A stretch of DNA of 64,000 nucleotides from JBGPLJ01 sp035644395 (GTDB lineage Bacteria > Pseudomonadota > Gammaproteobacteria > Steroidobacterales > Steroidobacteraceae): contig DASQOR010000084.1 in assembly GCA_035644395.1 (NCBI GenBank), positions 5,325 to 69,324 on the forward strand, written 5' to 3'. Made by a program: the position numbers and the translations under genes. Position 1 is the stretch's first letter. Every line of letters starts with the position of its first letter. Under the pieces are notes generated by a model. It saw only the letters and a list, made by a program, of their open reading frames with translations, was not told the DNA's origin and ran no database searches. Positions 1 to 8,850 of the stretch are shown in pieces.

Positions 1-2
1 GC

Positions 3-1364
3 CCGCTGGCCGGCGCCTCCGACGTTGTTCAGGCCTGGGTAACAACGGCGGACCAGAGCCGCCTGCTCGCGCGCGAGCCGGACACGTCGTTTGGCACGGC
101 GGCGCCGCTTGCGATCCGCATCGATATCGATACCGGGCGTCGCTACCAGGAGATGGTAGGTTTCGGTGCTGCCGTGACCGATGCCAGCGCCTGGCTCATC
201 CAGAACCGCTTGAACGAGACGCAGCGGGCGGCCTTGCTCAAGGAATTATTCGGCCGCGACGGCGGACTCGGTTTGAGTTTCACCCGAATCTCGATCGGCG
301 CATCGGACTTCTCACTCACGCACTACAGCCTCGATGACCCGCCCGGCGGCAAGCCGGATCCGGAACTCGCGCATTTCTCCATCGAGCCGAACCGCGCCTA
401 CCTGTTGCCCGTCCTCAAAGCGGCGCGCGCGATCAATCCCGAGCTGCGCATCGTCGCCTCGCCGTGGAGTCCGCCGGGCTGGATGAAGACTTCCGGCAGC
501 ATGGTGAGTGGACGCCTGCTTCCCGAGGCGCAGCCTGCGCTTGCGAACTATCTCATCCGCTTTGTCGATGCGTATGCCGCCGAAGGCGTGCCGATCTTCG
601 CGCTGACGCTGCAGAACGAACCGGGGTTCGAACCCGGCAATTACCCCGGCATGAGGCTCGATCCGAAGGAGCGCGCGAGCATCATCGGGCGCTACCTCGG
701 GCCGGCGCTCGCGCAGCGACAGTCGGCGCCGCTGATCCTCGACTGGGATCACAACTGGGACGTGCCCAGTTCACCGCTCGCGGTGCTCGCCGATCCGGTG
801 GCATCGCGATTCGTCGCCGGCGTCGCCTGGCATTGCTACAACGGCAAGGTCGAGGCTCAGACGCCGGTGCACGACGCGCATCCCGACAAGGACGCGTACG
901 TGACGGAATGTTCGGGTGGGGACTGGGCGCCGAACTGGGCAGACTCGTTCCACTGGAACGTCAGCAAGCTCATCATCGGTTCGACGCGCGGCTGGTCGCG
1001 GGGCATCGTGCTCTGGAATCTCGCCCTCGATGAGAAGCACGGTCCGCACTCGGGCGGCTGCAAAGACTGCCGCGGCGTCGTGACCATCGATTCGGCAACT
1101 GGCGCGATCACGCGCAACGTTGAATACGTCGCGCTCGCGCATGCGAGCCGGTTCGTGCGGCCTGGCGCGCATCGCATCGAGTCGACCACCGGCGTCAAGG
1201 ACCTCGAGAGCGTCGCCTTCCAGAATGCGAACGATGGGTCAGTGGCGCTCATCGTCCTGAACGGTGCGCGTCGAGAACGTCAGTTCTCCGTGGCCGCCGC
1301 GGGCAAGTCGTTTGAATTCTCGCTACCGGCCGGCGCCGTGGCGACCTTACTCTGGAATCCCTAG
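3..1364 (+). CDS. Glycoside hydrolase family 30 (glucosylceramidase-like), 5' partial
   Basis: Beta-glycosidase of the GH30 clan, probably exported, acting on beta-linked glucan or xylan oligosaccharides. The frame is open from base 3 to the stop at 1364, and the residues before the first internal ATG (153) already match the family (RYQEMVGFGAAVTD), so the true start lies before the window. Likely acid/base Glu is in LTLQNEPGF (codon 618-620) and likely nucleophile Glu in YVTECSGGDW (codon 906-908), as expected for the GH30 TIM barrel. The C-terminal end (VALIVLNGARRERQFSV) looks like the side beta domain of the family. It converges with the GH3 gene and overlaps its end by 18 bases. Family call is firm; substrate is inferred. 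Confidence 0.9.
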   Translation, partial: PLAGASDVVQAWVTTADQSRLLAREPDTSFGTAAPLAIRIDIDTGRRYQEMVGFGAAVTDASAWLIQNRLNETQRAALLKELFGRDGGLGLSFTRISIGASDFSLTHYSLDDPPGGKPDPELAHFSIEPNRAYLLPVLKAARAINPELRIVASPWSPPGWMKTSGSMVSGRLLPEAQPALANYLIRFVDAYAAEGVPIFALTLQNEPGFEPGNYPGMRLDPKERASIIGRYLGPALAQRQSAPLILDWDHNWDVPSSPLAVLADPVASRFVAGVAWHCYNGKVEAQTPVHDAHPDKDAYVTECSGGDWAPNWADSFHWNVSKLIIGSTRGWSRGIVLWNLALDEKHGPHSGGCKDCRGVVTIDSATGAITRNVEYVALAHASRFVRPGAHRIESTTGVKDLESVAFQNANDGSVALIVLNGARRERQFSVAAAGKSFEFSLPAGAVATLLWNP

Positions 1365-3992
1365 TTCCAGCCTCAAATCGCGCGACGAAGCTCCGACGTA
1401 AACCTTGCGCCCGCTCGCGAAGACGTGCCAGGCAGAATCCGCATTCGACCAGGAGCGCAGCCGATCGGGCGCGACATGCAGCGGCACTCGCTTCGCTTGG
1501 CCCGGACGCAGCGTGATGCGCTCGAAGTCCGCGAGCGCGCGCACCGCGAAGTCCACACCGGCCGGCGGCGCCTCCGGAGCACCGAGATAGACCTGCACGA
1601 CTTCGTCGGAAGCGCGCGCACCGACGTTCTTCACGGTGCACACGACGTCGAGCCCTCCGTCTGCCGCGTGCAGGACGGACAAGCGCGAATACTCGAATCG
1701 TGCATACGAGAGGCCGAAGCCGAAAGGAAACAGCGGTTCGATCCGCTCGCGGTCGAACCAGCGATAACCGATGTGGATGCCCTCGGCGTACTGGGTGCGC
1801 CCGTCAACACCGAACGACGAGCGCTCCGGATGAGCCGGATCGTTCGCCGGCCCGTCTTCGAGGCGGCGCGGCCAGGTGATGGGCAGGCGGCCGGCCGGAC
1901 TCACCTTGCCGGTGAGCAAGTTCGCGGCGGCCCAGCCGCCTTCATCGCCCGTGTACCACATCTCAAGCACGGCACGAACGTCCTTGAGCCACGGCATGGC
2001 GACCGGCTGGCCCGTGTTGAGCACGACGATCGTGTTCTTGTTGACCGCCGCGACTTCCGCGATCAGGCGGTCCTGATCACCGGGCAAGCCGAAGAACGGG
2101 CGATTGCGGCTCCAGGCGAACACCACCGCAAATTTCGAGGTGCGCGCGGCTTGGATCGCGTCGGCGAACGCGCGCGCTTTCATTTCGGGGGTGACCCAGG
2201 CGAGGCGCACTTGTACGGGATCTCCGCTCGAGTCAGCCGTCGCCTCCACGGTGATGGCATGCGGGCCCGCGCTCAATTTCACGGGGCGCCGCAGGTTGTC
2301 GAGGCCATCGGTGGTCGGGATGACGTTGTCACGATTGGCGAACACGATGTCGCCGTGCCCGCCCCACCAGCCCATCTGCGCGATGATCTTGCCATCTACG
2401 CCCAGCTTCCCGGTCGCTCCGAGAAGCTGCAGGGAGATTTCGTAGTCGCCGGCGGCCGGTACGGACAGCGTGCCGCTCCACTTGATGTTCGTGCCGGCCG
2501 GCAGTGCGCGGCCGGAACGGCGCGTGAAGTCGATATCAGTGGCCGGCGCCGTCGATGGAGCATCCACTCGCTTCAGATTGCTGAGCGCGCTCGAAGGAAC
2601 CGGGACGCCGGTCATATCGTTGGCGACGGCCAGTTTGAGCCCATCGCTCTTCGTCAGTGCCTTGAGCGCGTGCCATGCCCCGACCTCGCGCTCGGGTCGA
2701 CCGTACGATTGCTCCTGGCCGGTGACGATCGCGAAGGTTTGAAGTGCACCGGGCCCGATGAGCGCCAGCGAATCGAGATCCGCGCGCTTGAGCGGCAGGA
2801 CGCCTTCGTTCTTGAGCAGCACGGCCCCGCGTTCAGTCGTTTGCTGAATGATGCGCGCGTTCGCCTCGATGTCCTGCGCGACCACCGTGTGTCGCGGCGC
2901 GTGGTCGAGCCAGCCGAATCGTTCGAGCTGTCGAAGCACGTGCCCCGTCGCGCGATCGATGTCCGCTTCGACGACGCTGCCCCGCGCGAGCGCTTCGCCC
3001 AGCTTGGCGGAAACATCTTCGGGCGGTCGCGGCGGCGCTTCGGGGCGCTGCGCAACCGGATAGCGCTGCTCCTCGGGGACCCCGAAGAACATGATCTCCT
3101 CGAGATTATCGACCTCCTCCGTCGACATTCCCGTCTCTTCCGGCTCCTTCGCCAAGGCAAGGAACGCCCAGGGACCGGTGCCCGGTTGCTCCATGTCGAG
3201 GCCGCGCGCGATGAATTCGGCTCCGTGCGTCGCGCCCCAGTCCGACGTGACGAAACCTTTAAAGGCCAGTTCACCGCGGAGGATGCCCTTGAGCGTCGCT
3301 TCGTTGCCGCACGAAAAGATGCCGTTGATCCGGTTGTACGAGCACATGATGGAAGCGACACCGGCATCGACGACGGCCTTGAAGGGCGCGATGTAGACCT
3401 CGCGCAGCGCCTGGCCATCGACGATCGTGTCATCGGCCCCGTCGTAGGCCACGTAGTGCTTGGCCTGTGCCATCACATTCTCGCGCTGCGCCGCCACGAC
3501 GAACTCCGCCGCCATCGTTCCCGTCAGCACCGGATCCTCGCCGAGCGTGTTGTACGCGCGCTCGAACGTCGCGTCGCGGTACAGGTTGATATACGGCTGC
3601 AGGATCACGTCCACTCCGAGCGCGCGCGCATCGCGCCCGATGACCGCACCGTTGGCCGCAGCCTCTGCGCGGCTGAATGTCGCGGCTACGGCAAGGGTCG
3701 CGGGCATCCCGGTCGATGCGCGGCGCACGAGGACGCCCGGAGGACCGTCAGCGAAACGAAGGTCTGGAATGCCAAGGCGCGGGACGCCGCGAATCCAGCC
3801 GGCCTGGCCCATGAATACGGCTTCGGGTTCGTGCGTTCCGCGAATGACGGCGAGCTTTTCCTCGCGCGTCATCTGCGCGAGTAGCCCGCGCACGCGCGGA
3901 GATGCTTCGTCGGATGGCGGCTGCCCCGCCGCAGCGGTCGCACCAATCAGGACGATTGCGAGTGCGAGGCTGCGGCGGCCCTGGGGGTTCAT
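1347..3992 (-). CDS. Glycoside hydrolase family 3 beta-glucosidase with PA14 insert
   Basis: Exported beta-glucosidase/beta-xylosidase, 881 aa, with an N-terminal signal peptide (hydrophobic residues 8-22, then AAGQ). The GH3 N domain follows; the nucleophile is Asp251 in GFVTSDWGA, and KHY at 178-180 fits the substrate-binding Lys-His. The C-terminal GH3 sandwich is interrupted at roughly 490-640 by a PA14-type insert (KWSGTLSVPAAGDYEISL), and a fibronectin-III-like domain ends the protein, as in large BglX-type enzymes. Its ATG overlaps the stop of the halogenase gene by 4 bases (3989-3992), so the two are translationally coupled. It likely trims oligosaccharides imported by the upstream TonB receptor. 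Confidence 0.93.
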   Translation of the reverse strand: MNPQGRRSLALAIVLIGATAAAGQPPSDEASPRVRGLLAQMTREEKLAVIRGTHEPEAVFMGQAGWIRGVPRLGIPDLRFADGPPGVLVRRASTGMPATLAVAATFSRAEAAANGAVIGRDARALGVDVILQPYINLYRDATFERAYNTLGEDPVLTGTMAAEFVVAAQRENVMAQAKHYVAYDGADDTIVDGQALREVYIAPFKAVVDAGVASIMCSYNRINGIFSCGNEATLKGILRGELAFKGFVTSDWGATHGAEFIARGLDMEQPGTGPWAFLALAKEPEETGMSTEEVDNLEEIMFFGVPEEQRYPVAQRPEAPPRPPEDVSAKLGEALARGSVVEADIDRATGHVLRQLERFGWLDHAPRHTVVAQDIEANARIIQQTTERGAVLLKNEGVLPLKRADLDSLALIGPGALQTFAIVTGQEQSYGRPEREVGAWHALKALTKSDGLKLAVANDMTGVPVPSSALSNLKRVDAPSTAPATDIDFTRRSGRALPAGTNIKWSGTLSVPAAGDYEISLQLLGATGKLGVDGKIIAQMGWWGGHGDIVFANRDNVIPTTDGLDNLRRPVKLSAGPHAITVEATADSSGDPVQVRLAWVTPEMKARAFADAIQAARTSKFAVVFAWSRNRPFFGLPGDQDRLIAEVAAVNKNTIVVLNTGQPVAMPWLKDVRAVLEMWYTGDEGGWAAANLLTGKVSPAGRLPITWPRRLEDGPANDPAHPERSSFGVDGRTQYAEGIHIGYRWFDRERIEPLFPFGFGLSYARFEYSRLSVLHAADGGLDVVCTVKNVGARASDEVVQVYLGAPEAPPAGVDFAVRALADFERITLRPGQAKRVPLHVAPDRLRSWSNADSAWHVFASGRKVYVGASSRDLRLELGIPE
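1352..1370. terminator. Possible bidirectional hairpin between convergent genes
   Basis: CTGGAA (1352-1357) and TTCCAG (1365-1370) form a perfect 6-bp stem with a 7-base loop, spanning the stop codons of the convergent GH30 and GH3 genes. No U-run follows, so it is only a weak terminator candidate. Confidence 0.3.
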
Positions 3993-5500
3993 TCAGAGCC
4001 CATAGCGCAGTGCTCGGCAATGAACTCGGCATGCGTAGGCATCGCCTCGACACACGCCGAGATGACGCGCTGCGTGTCGGTGAGGAACGCGCGTACCTCG
4101 TCGATCGGCCGCAGGTCGGCAAACGGGTGGTAGCCGATCGCGCGAATGCGCTGCCCCTCCATCACCTGCACCCAGCTCAACTCGCCAAAGAGCTCATTGT
4201 CCTCGCGGAAGAAGCGGCCGTTGCTACGATACAGGTCGATCTTGTGCTGCAGCGTCGCCGGCACTTCCATCGTGCGGCAGTACTGCCAGAACGGCGTGTC
4301 GTCGCGCTCCGTGGCCTTGTAGTGCAGGACGATGAAGTCACGCACGCGCTCGTACTCGATGCGCGCCTGCGTGTTGAGCTCGTCGATGTCCGCCTGGTCG
4401 AAGCCGCCGCGCGGGAACATCGTCATCAGTCGCGACACTGCCGTCTGGATCAAGTGGATGTTGGTGGACTCGATCGGCTCGAAAAACCCGGCCGCGAGGC
4501 CCATCGCGATGCAGTTGCGGTTCCAGACGCGCTTGCGCCGCCCCGGCACGTAGGAGATATGCCGAGGTTCGGCCAGCGGCTCGCTGTCCAGGTTTCCCAT
4601 CAGGATCCGAGTGGCGTCCTCCTGGCTCATGAAGCGGCTGGAGTAGACGTGGCCATTGCCGATGCGATGCTGCAGCGGGATGCGCCACTGCCAGCCGGCG
4701 CCGTGCGCTGTGGCGCGCGTCATCGGGATCAGGGGCTCCACGAAGCGGCTGGGGACCGCGATCGCGCGGTCACAGGGCAGCCAGTGCGACCAGTCTTCGT
4801 AGCCGGTGTGCAAGGTCTTCTCGATGAGGAGGCCCTGCATGCCCGAACAGTCGACGAACAACCCGCCTTCGACGCGGCGGCCATCGCCCAGCACGACGGC
4901 GCTGATGAATCCATCCGGCTCGCGCTGCTCGACGACGCCGATTTTGCCTTCAATGCGCTCGACGCCGTTGCGCTCGGCCAGCTGGCGCAGGAATCGGGCG
5001 TACAGTCCGGCGTCGAAGTGGTAGGCGTACGCGATTTCGCGCAGCGGCGAGCCCGCCATGTCCGGCCGCGGCCGCATGAACTTGGCGCGGCGCGGGGCCG
5101 CGGTGTTGATGGAGTAGTCGCCGAGGCCTGCGGCGAGACCTGCATGCACGCCGCGCAGCCAGAAGTGGTGGAACGGCAGTCCGTCCAGGTCGGGGCCGAG
5201 CTTGCCGAAACCGTGGATGTAGCGGTCGCCCGCCGCGCTCCAGTTCACGAACTCGATGCCGAGCTTGAACGTGCCGCGCGTCGCGCGCAGGAACTCGTCC
5301 TCGTCGATGCCGAGGATGCGATTGAAGGAGACGATGTGCGGGATCGTCGCCTCGCCGACACCGACGATACCGATCTCGTCGGATTCCACGAGCCGAATCG
5401 AGCACGTGCGTCCGAAGTGGTTCGAAAGTGCGGCCGCCGTCATCCAGCCGGCGGTGCCGCCACCGACGATGACGATGTCACGGATCAGCGGTCCCGGCAT
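3989..5500 (-). CDS. Flavin-dependent tryptophan-halogenase family protein
   Basis: FAD-dependent halogenase-fold protein of 503 aa. The N-terminal dinucleotide motif is VGGGTAGWM, the family signature WQWRIP (WxWxIP) is intact near the middle, and the KLGIEFVNW segment carries the Lys that in PrnA positions hypohalous acid. In carbohydrate-use loci such proteins very often sit behind TonB receptors; whether they halogenate a sugar, a signal or nothing is not established. The ATG is 19 bases behind the receptor stop, and the gene overlaps GH3 by 4 bases, giving the operon receptor-halogenase-GH3. Family membership is firm; the substrate is unknown. Confidence 0.9.
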   Translation of the reverse strand: MPGPLIRDIVIVGGGTAGWMTAAALSNHFGRTCSIRLVESDEIGIVGVGEATIPHIVSFNRILGIDEDEFLRATRGTFKLGIEFVNWSAAGDRYIHGFGKLGPDLDGLPFHHFWLRGVHAGLAAGLGDYSINTAAPRRAKFMRPRPDMAGSPLREIAYAYHFDAGLYARFLRQLAERNGVERIEGKIGVVEQREPDGFISAVVLGDGRRVEGGLFVDCSGMQGLLIEKTLHTGYEDWSHWLPCDRAIAVPSRFVEPLIPMTRATAHGAGWQWRIPLQHRIGNGHVYSSRFMSQEDATRILMGNLDSEPLAEPRHISYVPGRRKRVWNRNCIAMGLAAGFFEPIESTNIHLIQTAVSRLMTMFPRGGFDQADIDELNTQARIEYERVRDFIVLHYKATERDDTPFWQYCRTMEVPATLQHKIDLYRSNGRFFREDNELFGELSWVQVMEGQRIRAIGYHPFADLRPIDEVRAFLTDTQRVISACVEAMPTHAEFIAEHCAMGSE

Positions 5501-5519
5501 GCGCCCGCCCGTCGTGACC

Positions 5520-8462
5520 TCAGAACTTGTATGACGCGCCTAACAGCACCAACACCCCGTAGTTGTCGTCCTCCCAGGGCAGCAAGCCCGCAGATGAGCC
5601 GACGGCACCCACGGTCTCTGGCGATTGCCGTGTGACTGAGGGCGCATTGGTGAGGTTGTTCCCCTGCAGCAGCAGCGTCAGGCCATTGAGCGCACCTGAG
5701 TTGAACGCGTAGCCGAGCTGCGCGTCGAGCTGCCTCTCGGCATCGATGTGCGTGCTTCTCAGCGTGTTCAGGATCACGCCGCGCGTGGTGGCCGTAAATG
5801 CCGAGCGGTAGCGTTCGCTGATCCGGGCCGAGAAACCGCCCCTCTCGAAATACGCCTCGATACTGTTGACGGTGCCGGAGAAGCCGTCGAGGTTGATCGG
5901 ATTGCCGTTCTCGTCGTCCGGCAGGCCGTTGTACGTTTTCGAGTCACTCAGGACCAGGCCGACGCCGTCCAGCGCGGGCGTGAAGAGGCTCCCGTCCAGA
6001 GAGACCGACACCTCGAAGCCGTAAACCTTGCCCCCGCTCCCATTGTCCTGCGTGGTGATCTCACCGAGGTTCGGGTCGCAATTGGGCTGCGACACCGAGC
6101 AGCCCGGCGTGAGCGTCGGGTCATAGTTTACGAAGCCGCTGAAGTCGCGCGTCGTGGTGCGCTCGTAGATGAAGCTGTTCAGCTTCTTCCAGAATCCAGC
6201 GACGGCGACGTAGCTGCGCCTCTGGATGTACTTCTCCACCGACAGGTCGACCGAATCTGCGCGCCAGGGCTGGAGGTCGGGCTTTCCTCCGCCACCGGCC
6301 ACCCAGTGGCCAGGGTCCACAGGATCTGGAGAATGCGTCGGCAACCAATTCTGGAGCACGGGTTGGTCTGCACCGGCGCGCATGTCGTCCATGCGCGGCC
6401 GCGCCATGGTCTTGCCGAGGCCAAAGCGCAGGATCAGGTCCGTTTTCAGATCGAACACCAGGTTGAGGCTCGGCAACACGTCGGTATAGGTGTCACCCCC
6501 GTGCACTGGCACCACGGCACCCCCGCTCGGCGTGCCCGCACCGTCGTTCCAGGAAAAGCCATCGGAGGCCTGATCCGTGTGGACGACCTGCACGCCCAGA
6601 TTGCCGCGCACCGGCACCGCGCCCCACTTCGAGTCGATGTCGAACTTCAGGAAACCGGTATCGACCTTCTCATGCACTTTGAATTTGCTGGTCTGGGCCG
6701 ACCACGGGTCCTTCGGGACAACGTCGTACAGGCTCATGATGCTCGGCACATCCCAGCTCAGCACGTTCTGCTGGATGCCGCCGACGTCGATCATCACCGG
6801 AGCGCGCAACGCCTCCGCCGGGATCGCCTCCAGCGGGAGCCCCAGATTAGGGTCGGACGCCCCGTTCAGCTGCAGATAGAAGGAGTCGGAGGTGACAGAC
6901 TTGTCGCGCTGATTGTAGGCGAGGCCCATGTCGAGACCGCCGAACCAGCCCCAGCTGACACTCCGATTGGCCGAAAGCTGCAAGGACTTGATTTCGTCCT
7001 TGATCTTCGGGTCGCGCAGCTCGGCATAGTTTGGATCATTCGCAAGCTGTACGACGGCCGGGTCGGTCAAGTCCTGCGGCGTGGACCAGGCCGTTTGGCC
7101 GTTTCCGCCGGGGATGGAGAAATCGAACGAACTGACTGCGTTCGCCCGCGCGACGGACTGGATGTAAACCTCGTCCCGGTCGGAGTGCGAATAGCCCAGG
7201 TCGAGGCTGCCTTTCCACTCGGTGCCGAGCTCCAGCTCGTTTCGCCAGCCGATCGACTTGATCTTGTCGGTACGGTCCCAGTTCTTGTCGTACACCAGGC
7301 TGTGGCCATTGGCCACCGTGCCGCTTTCAATAATCGTATTGCCGTTGACCACCTCGGTGCCAACATTGGTGAAATCGGCCGGCGTCCCACTCCACAGACC
7401 GATGTCGCCCACCCAGAAGTGCCCCACGCGGTCCTGCGTGAACTTCGAGTAGTAGAGATCGACAACGCTCGAGAAGCGGTCGTTCGGCTTGTACTGCACG
7501 ACGCCGAGCACGCCGTCTCGCGCCTGCTTGCTGGAGGTGACGCTGGACTCGAAGCCTTGCTGGAACACCGCGCAGTCTTGTACTGGGAATCCGTCTGGGA
7601 AGTCCGGGAATCCGGGTCGCTGGTCCCCAACCAAGCAGTTTCCGCTGCCGTCCGCCAACGGAACGCCGGCGGCGTCGCTGCCCCACTGGCCGTCGTAATC
7701 GCCGAAAGCCCAGGCGCCATACTTCTTCGCCTGGCCCGGCGAATCGAGGTGCGCGTAGCCCAGCGCCAGGCCGAGAGTGTGGTTGGCATACTGGTCCACG
7801 TACGAAGCACTGTAGCGGCTGCCGTAGGCGCCGTTGCCCGTGGACGACAGGCTGCCGTTGGAGTTGTGCTCGGCGCGCGCACCAATCGCCACTTGCCGGT
7901 GATCGATGCTAAGCGGCATCAGCGGCCGGACGTCGATGGTGCCCGACAGGCCCTGGCCGACCACTCCGGCGTCCACGGTCTTGTAGACCAGGACCTGGTT
8001 CACCAACTCTGACGGGAACTGGTCGTATTCGGCGGAGCGCCCTTCACTGGAGCTTACGACCTGGCGTCCGTTGAGCAGCGCGCCGGCGTAGTCTTCACCC
8101 AGACCGCGGATGGAGATCGCGGCCGGGCGGCCGTCAATGCGCTGCGCCGTCACACCCGGCAACCGCGCGATGGAATCCGCGATGCTGGTGTCGGGGAGCT
8201 TGCCGATGTCTTCGGCGCTGACAACCTCGACGACGGAATTCGATTCTCTTTTGGTGGCAATCGACGTCTCGATCGAGTGCCGGATACCGGTGACCATGAC
8301 CTCTTCGATCACGTCGTTGTTGCTCTTGTCCTGCTCTTGCGCGCGCGCCGTGCCGCTTGCGCCCGCGAGGACCGCTGCAACCGCGGCGGCCACGGAATTC
8401 ACGGCGACGCCACCGCGGTTCGATGTGCGACGGCGGACCAAATGTTCCGTACGGATTTTCAT
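5520..8462 (-). CDS. TonB-dependent receptor (glycan-type)
   Basis: Outer-membrane active transporter, 980 aa, first gene of an operon with halogenase and GH3. The N-terminus has a signal sequence ending near ARAQEQ. The plug domain follows (IEEVMVTGIRHSIETS, IADSIARLPGV, ISIRGLGEDY), then a barrel ending in the aromatic residues LLGASYKF. This class (Xanthomonas/Caulobacter type) imports oligosaccharides or other complex ligands. The start is supported by a run of six G five bases before the ATG. The operon partners point to a beta-glucan or xylan oligosaccharide as ligand, which is inference. Confidence 0.93.
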   Translation of the reverse strand: MKIRTEHLVRRRTSNRGGVAVNSVAAAVAAVLAGASGTARAQEQDKSNNDVIEEVMVTGIRHSIETSIATKRESNSVVEVVSAEDIGKLPDTSIADSIARLPGVTAQRIDGRPAAISIRGLGEDYAGALLNGRQVVSSSEGRSAEYDQFPSELVNQVLVYKTVDAGVVGQGLSGTIDVRPLMPLSIDHRQVAIGARAEHNSNGSLSSTGNGAYGSRYSASYVDQYANHTLGLALGYAHLDSPGQAKKYGAWAFGDYDGQWGSDAAGVPLADGSGNCLVGDQRPGFPDFPDGFPVQDCAVFQQGFESSVTSSKQARDGVLGVVQYKPNDRFSSVVDLYYSKFTQDRVGHFWVGDIGLWSGTPADFTNVGTEVVNGNTIIESGTVANGHSLVYDKNWDRTDKIKSIGWRNELELGTEWKGSLDLGYSHSDRDEVYIQSVARANAVSSFDFSIPGGNGQTAWSTPQDLTDPAVVQLANDPNYAELRDPKIKDEIKSLQLSANRSVSWGWFGGLDMGLAYNQRDKSVTSDSFYLQLNGASDPNLGLPLEAIPAEALRAPVMIDVGGIQQNVLSWDVPSIMSLYDVVPKDPWSAQTSKFKVHEKVDTGFLKFDIDSKWGAVPVRGNLGVQVVHTDQASDGFSWNDGAGTPSGGAVVPVHGGDTYTDVLPSLNLVFDLKTDLILRFGLGKTMARPRMDDMRAGADQPVLQNWLPTHSPDPVDPGHWVAGGGGKPDLQPWRADSVDLSVEKYIQRRSYVAVAGFWKKLNSFIYERTTTRDFSGFVNYDPTLTPGCSVSQPNCDPNLGEITTQDNGSGGKVYGFEVSVSLDGSLFTPALDGVGLVLSDSKTYNGLPDDENGNPINLDGFSGTVNSIEAYFERGGFSARISERYRSAFTATTRGVILNTLRSTHIDAERQLDAQLGYAFNSGALNGLTLLLQGNNLTNAPSVTRQSPETVGAVGSSAGLLPWEDDNYGVLVLLGASYKF

Positions 8463-8575
8463 CGTTACCCCCCAACGTCAGATCGGCTCGGTATTTCGCG
8501 GGTTCGGTGCACCTGCTCGGAATCCGGCTCTTTGCTGCTGAAACGCTACAAGGTGATACGCAGCCCTCGAGTCAC

Positions 8576-8595
8576 TGGGAATGGAAACCTTCCCA
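8576..8595. promoter_or_regulatory. Inverted repeat upstream of the TonB receptor, possible operator
   Basis: TGGGAA (8576-8581) and TTCCCA (8590-8595) are perfect inverted arms around an 8-base spacer, about 115 bases upstream of the receptor ATG and in the divergent gap towards the DUF5107-like gene. The rest of the 390-base gap (8463-8850) shows no gene. An operator for a local sugar-responsive regulator is possible, but none is encoded nearby. Confidence 0.3.
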
Positions 8596-8850
8596 CTCTG
8601 CCGTGTGGAATCTACTGGGGCCGCATGGGCGTGTCAATCACCCGCTGCCCCTCCGTGCGGAGCCGGACCCGGTTGCGCCGCGCATCAATGTAGCGCCCAA
8701 GGCACAAACGAGCGTGTCGGCGCGCCTTCAACCCCTCCGGGAGCGGCCGCGCAGCGCCTGCACGCGTGAATTGAACCGGCGCCGAGCCAAGGGGAACGCG
8801 CGGGTCCGGTGTTACGCTTCACCCCCGCGACGACTCAACTCGGACCGGCA

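Noticed and set aside
153..1364. ATG 153 as the true start of the GH30 gene
   Set aside because: The frame is open to the window start and the upstream residues match the family, so the gene begins outside the window.
1425..3884. 819-codon plus-strand frame opposite the GH3 gene
   Set aside because: Arg/His-rich composition typical of antisense frames in GC-rich DNA, no RBS or known motif, and the minus strand encodes a complete GH3 enzyme.
3902..8012. Long plus-strand frames (577 and 754 codons) opposite the halogenase and first TonB receptor genes
   Set aside because: Both are mirror frames of genes with clear motifs and start sites.
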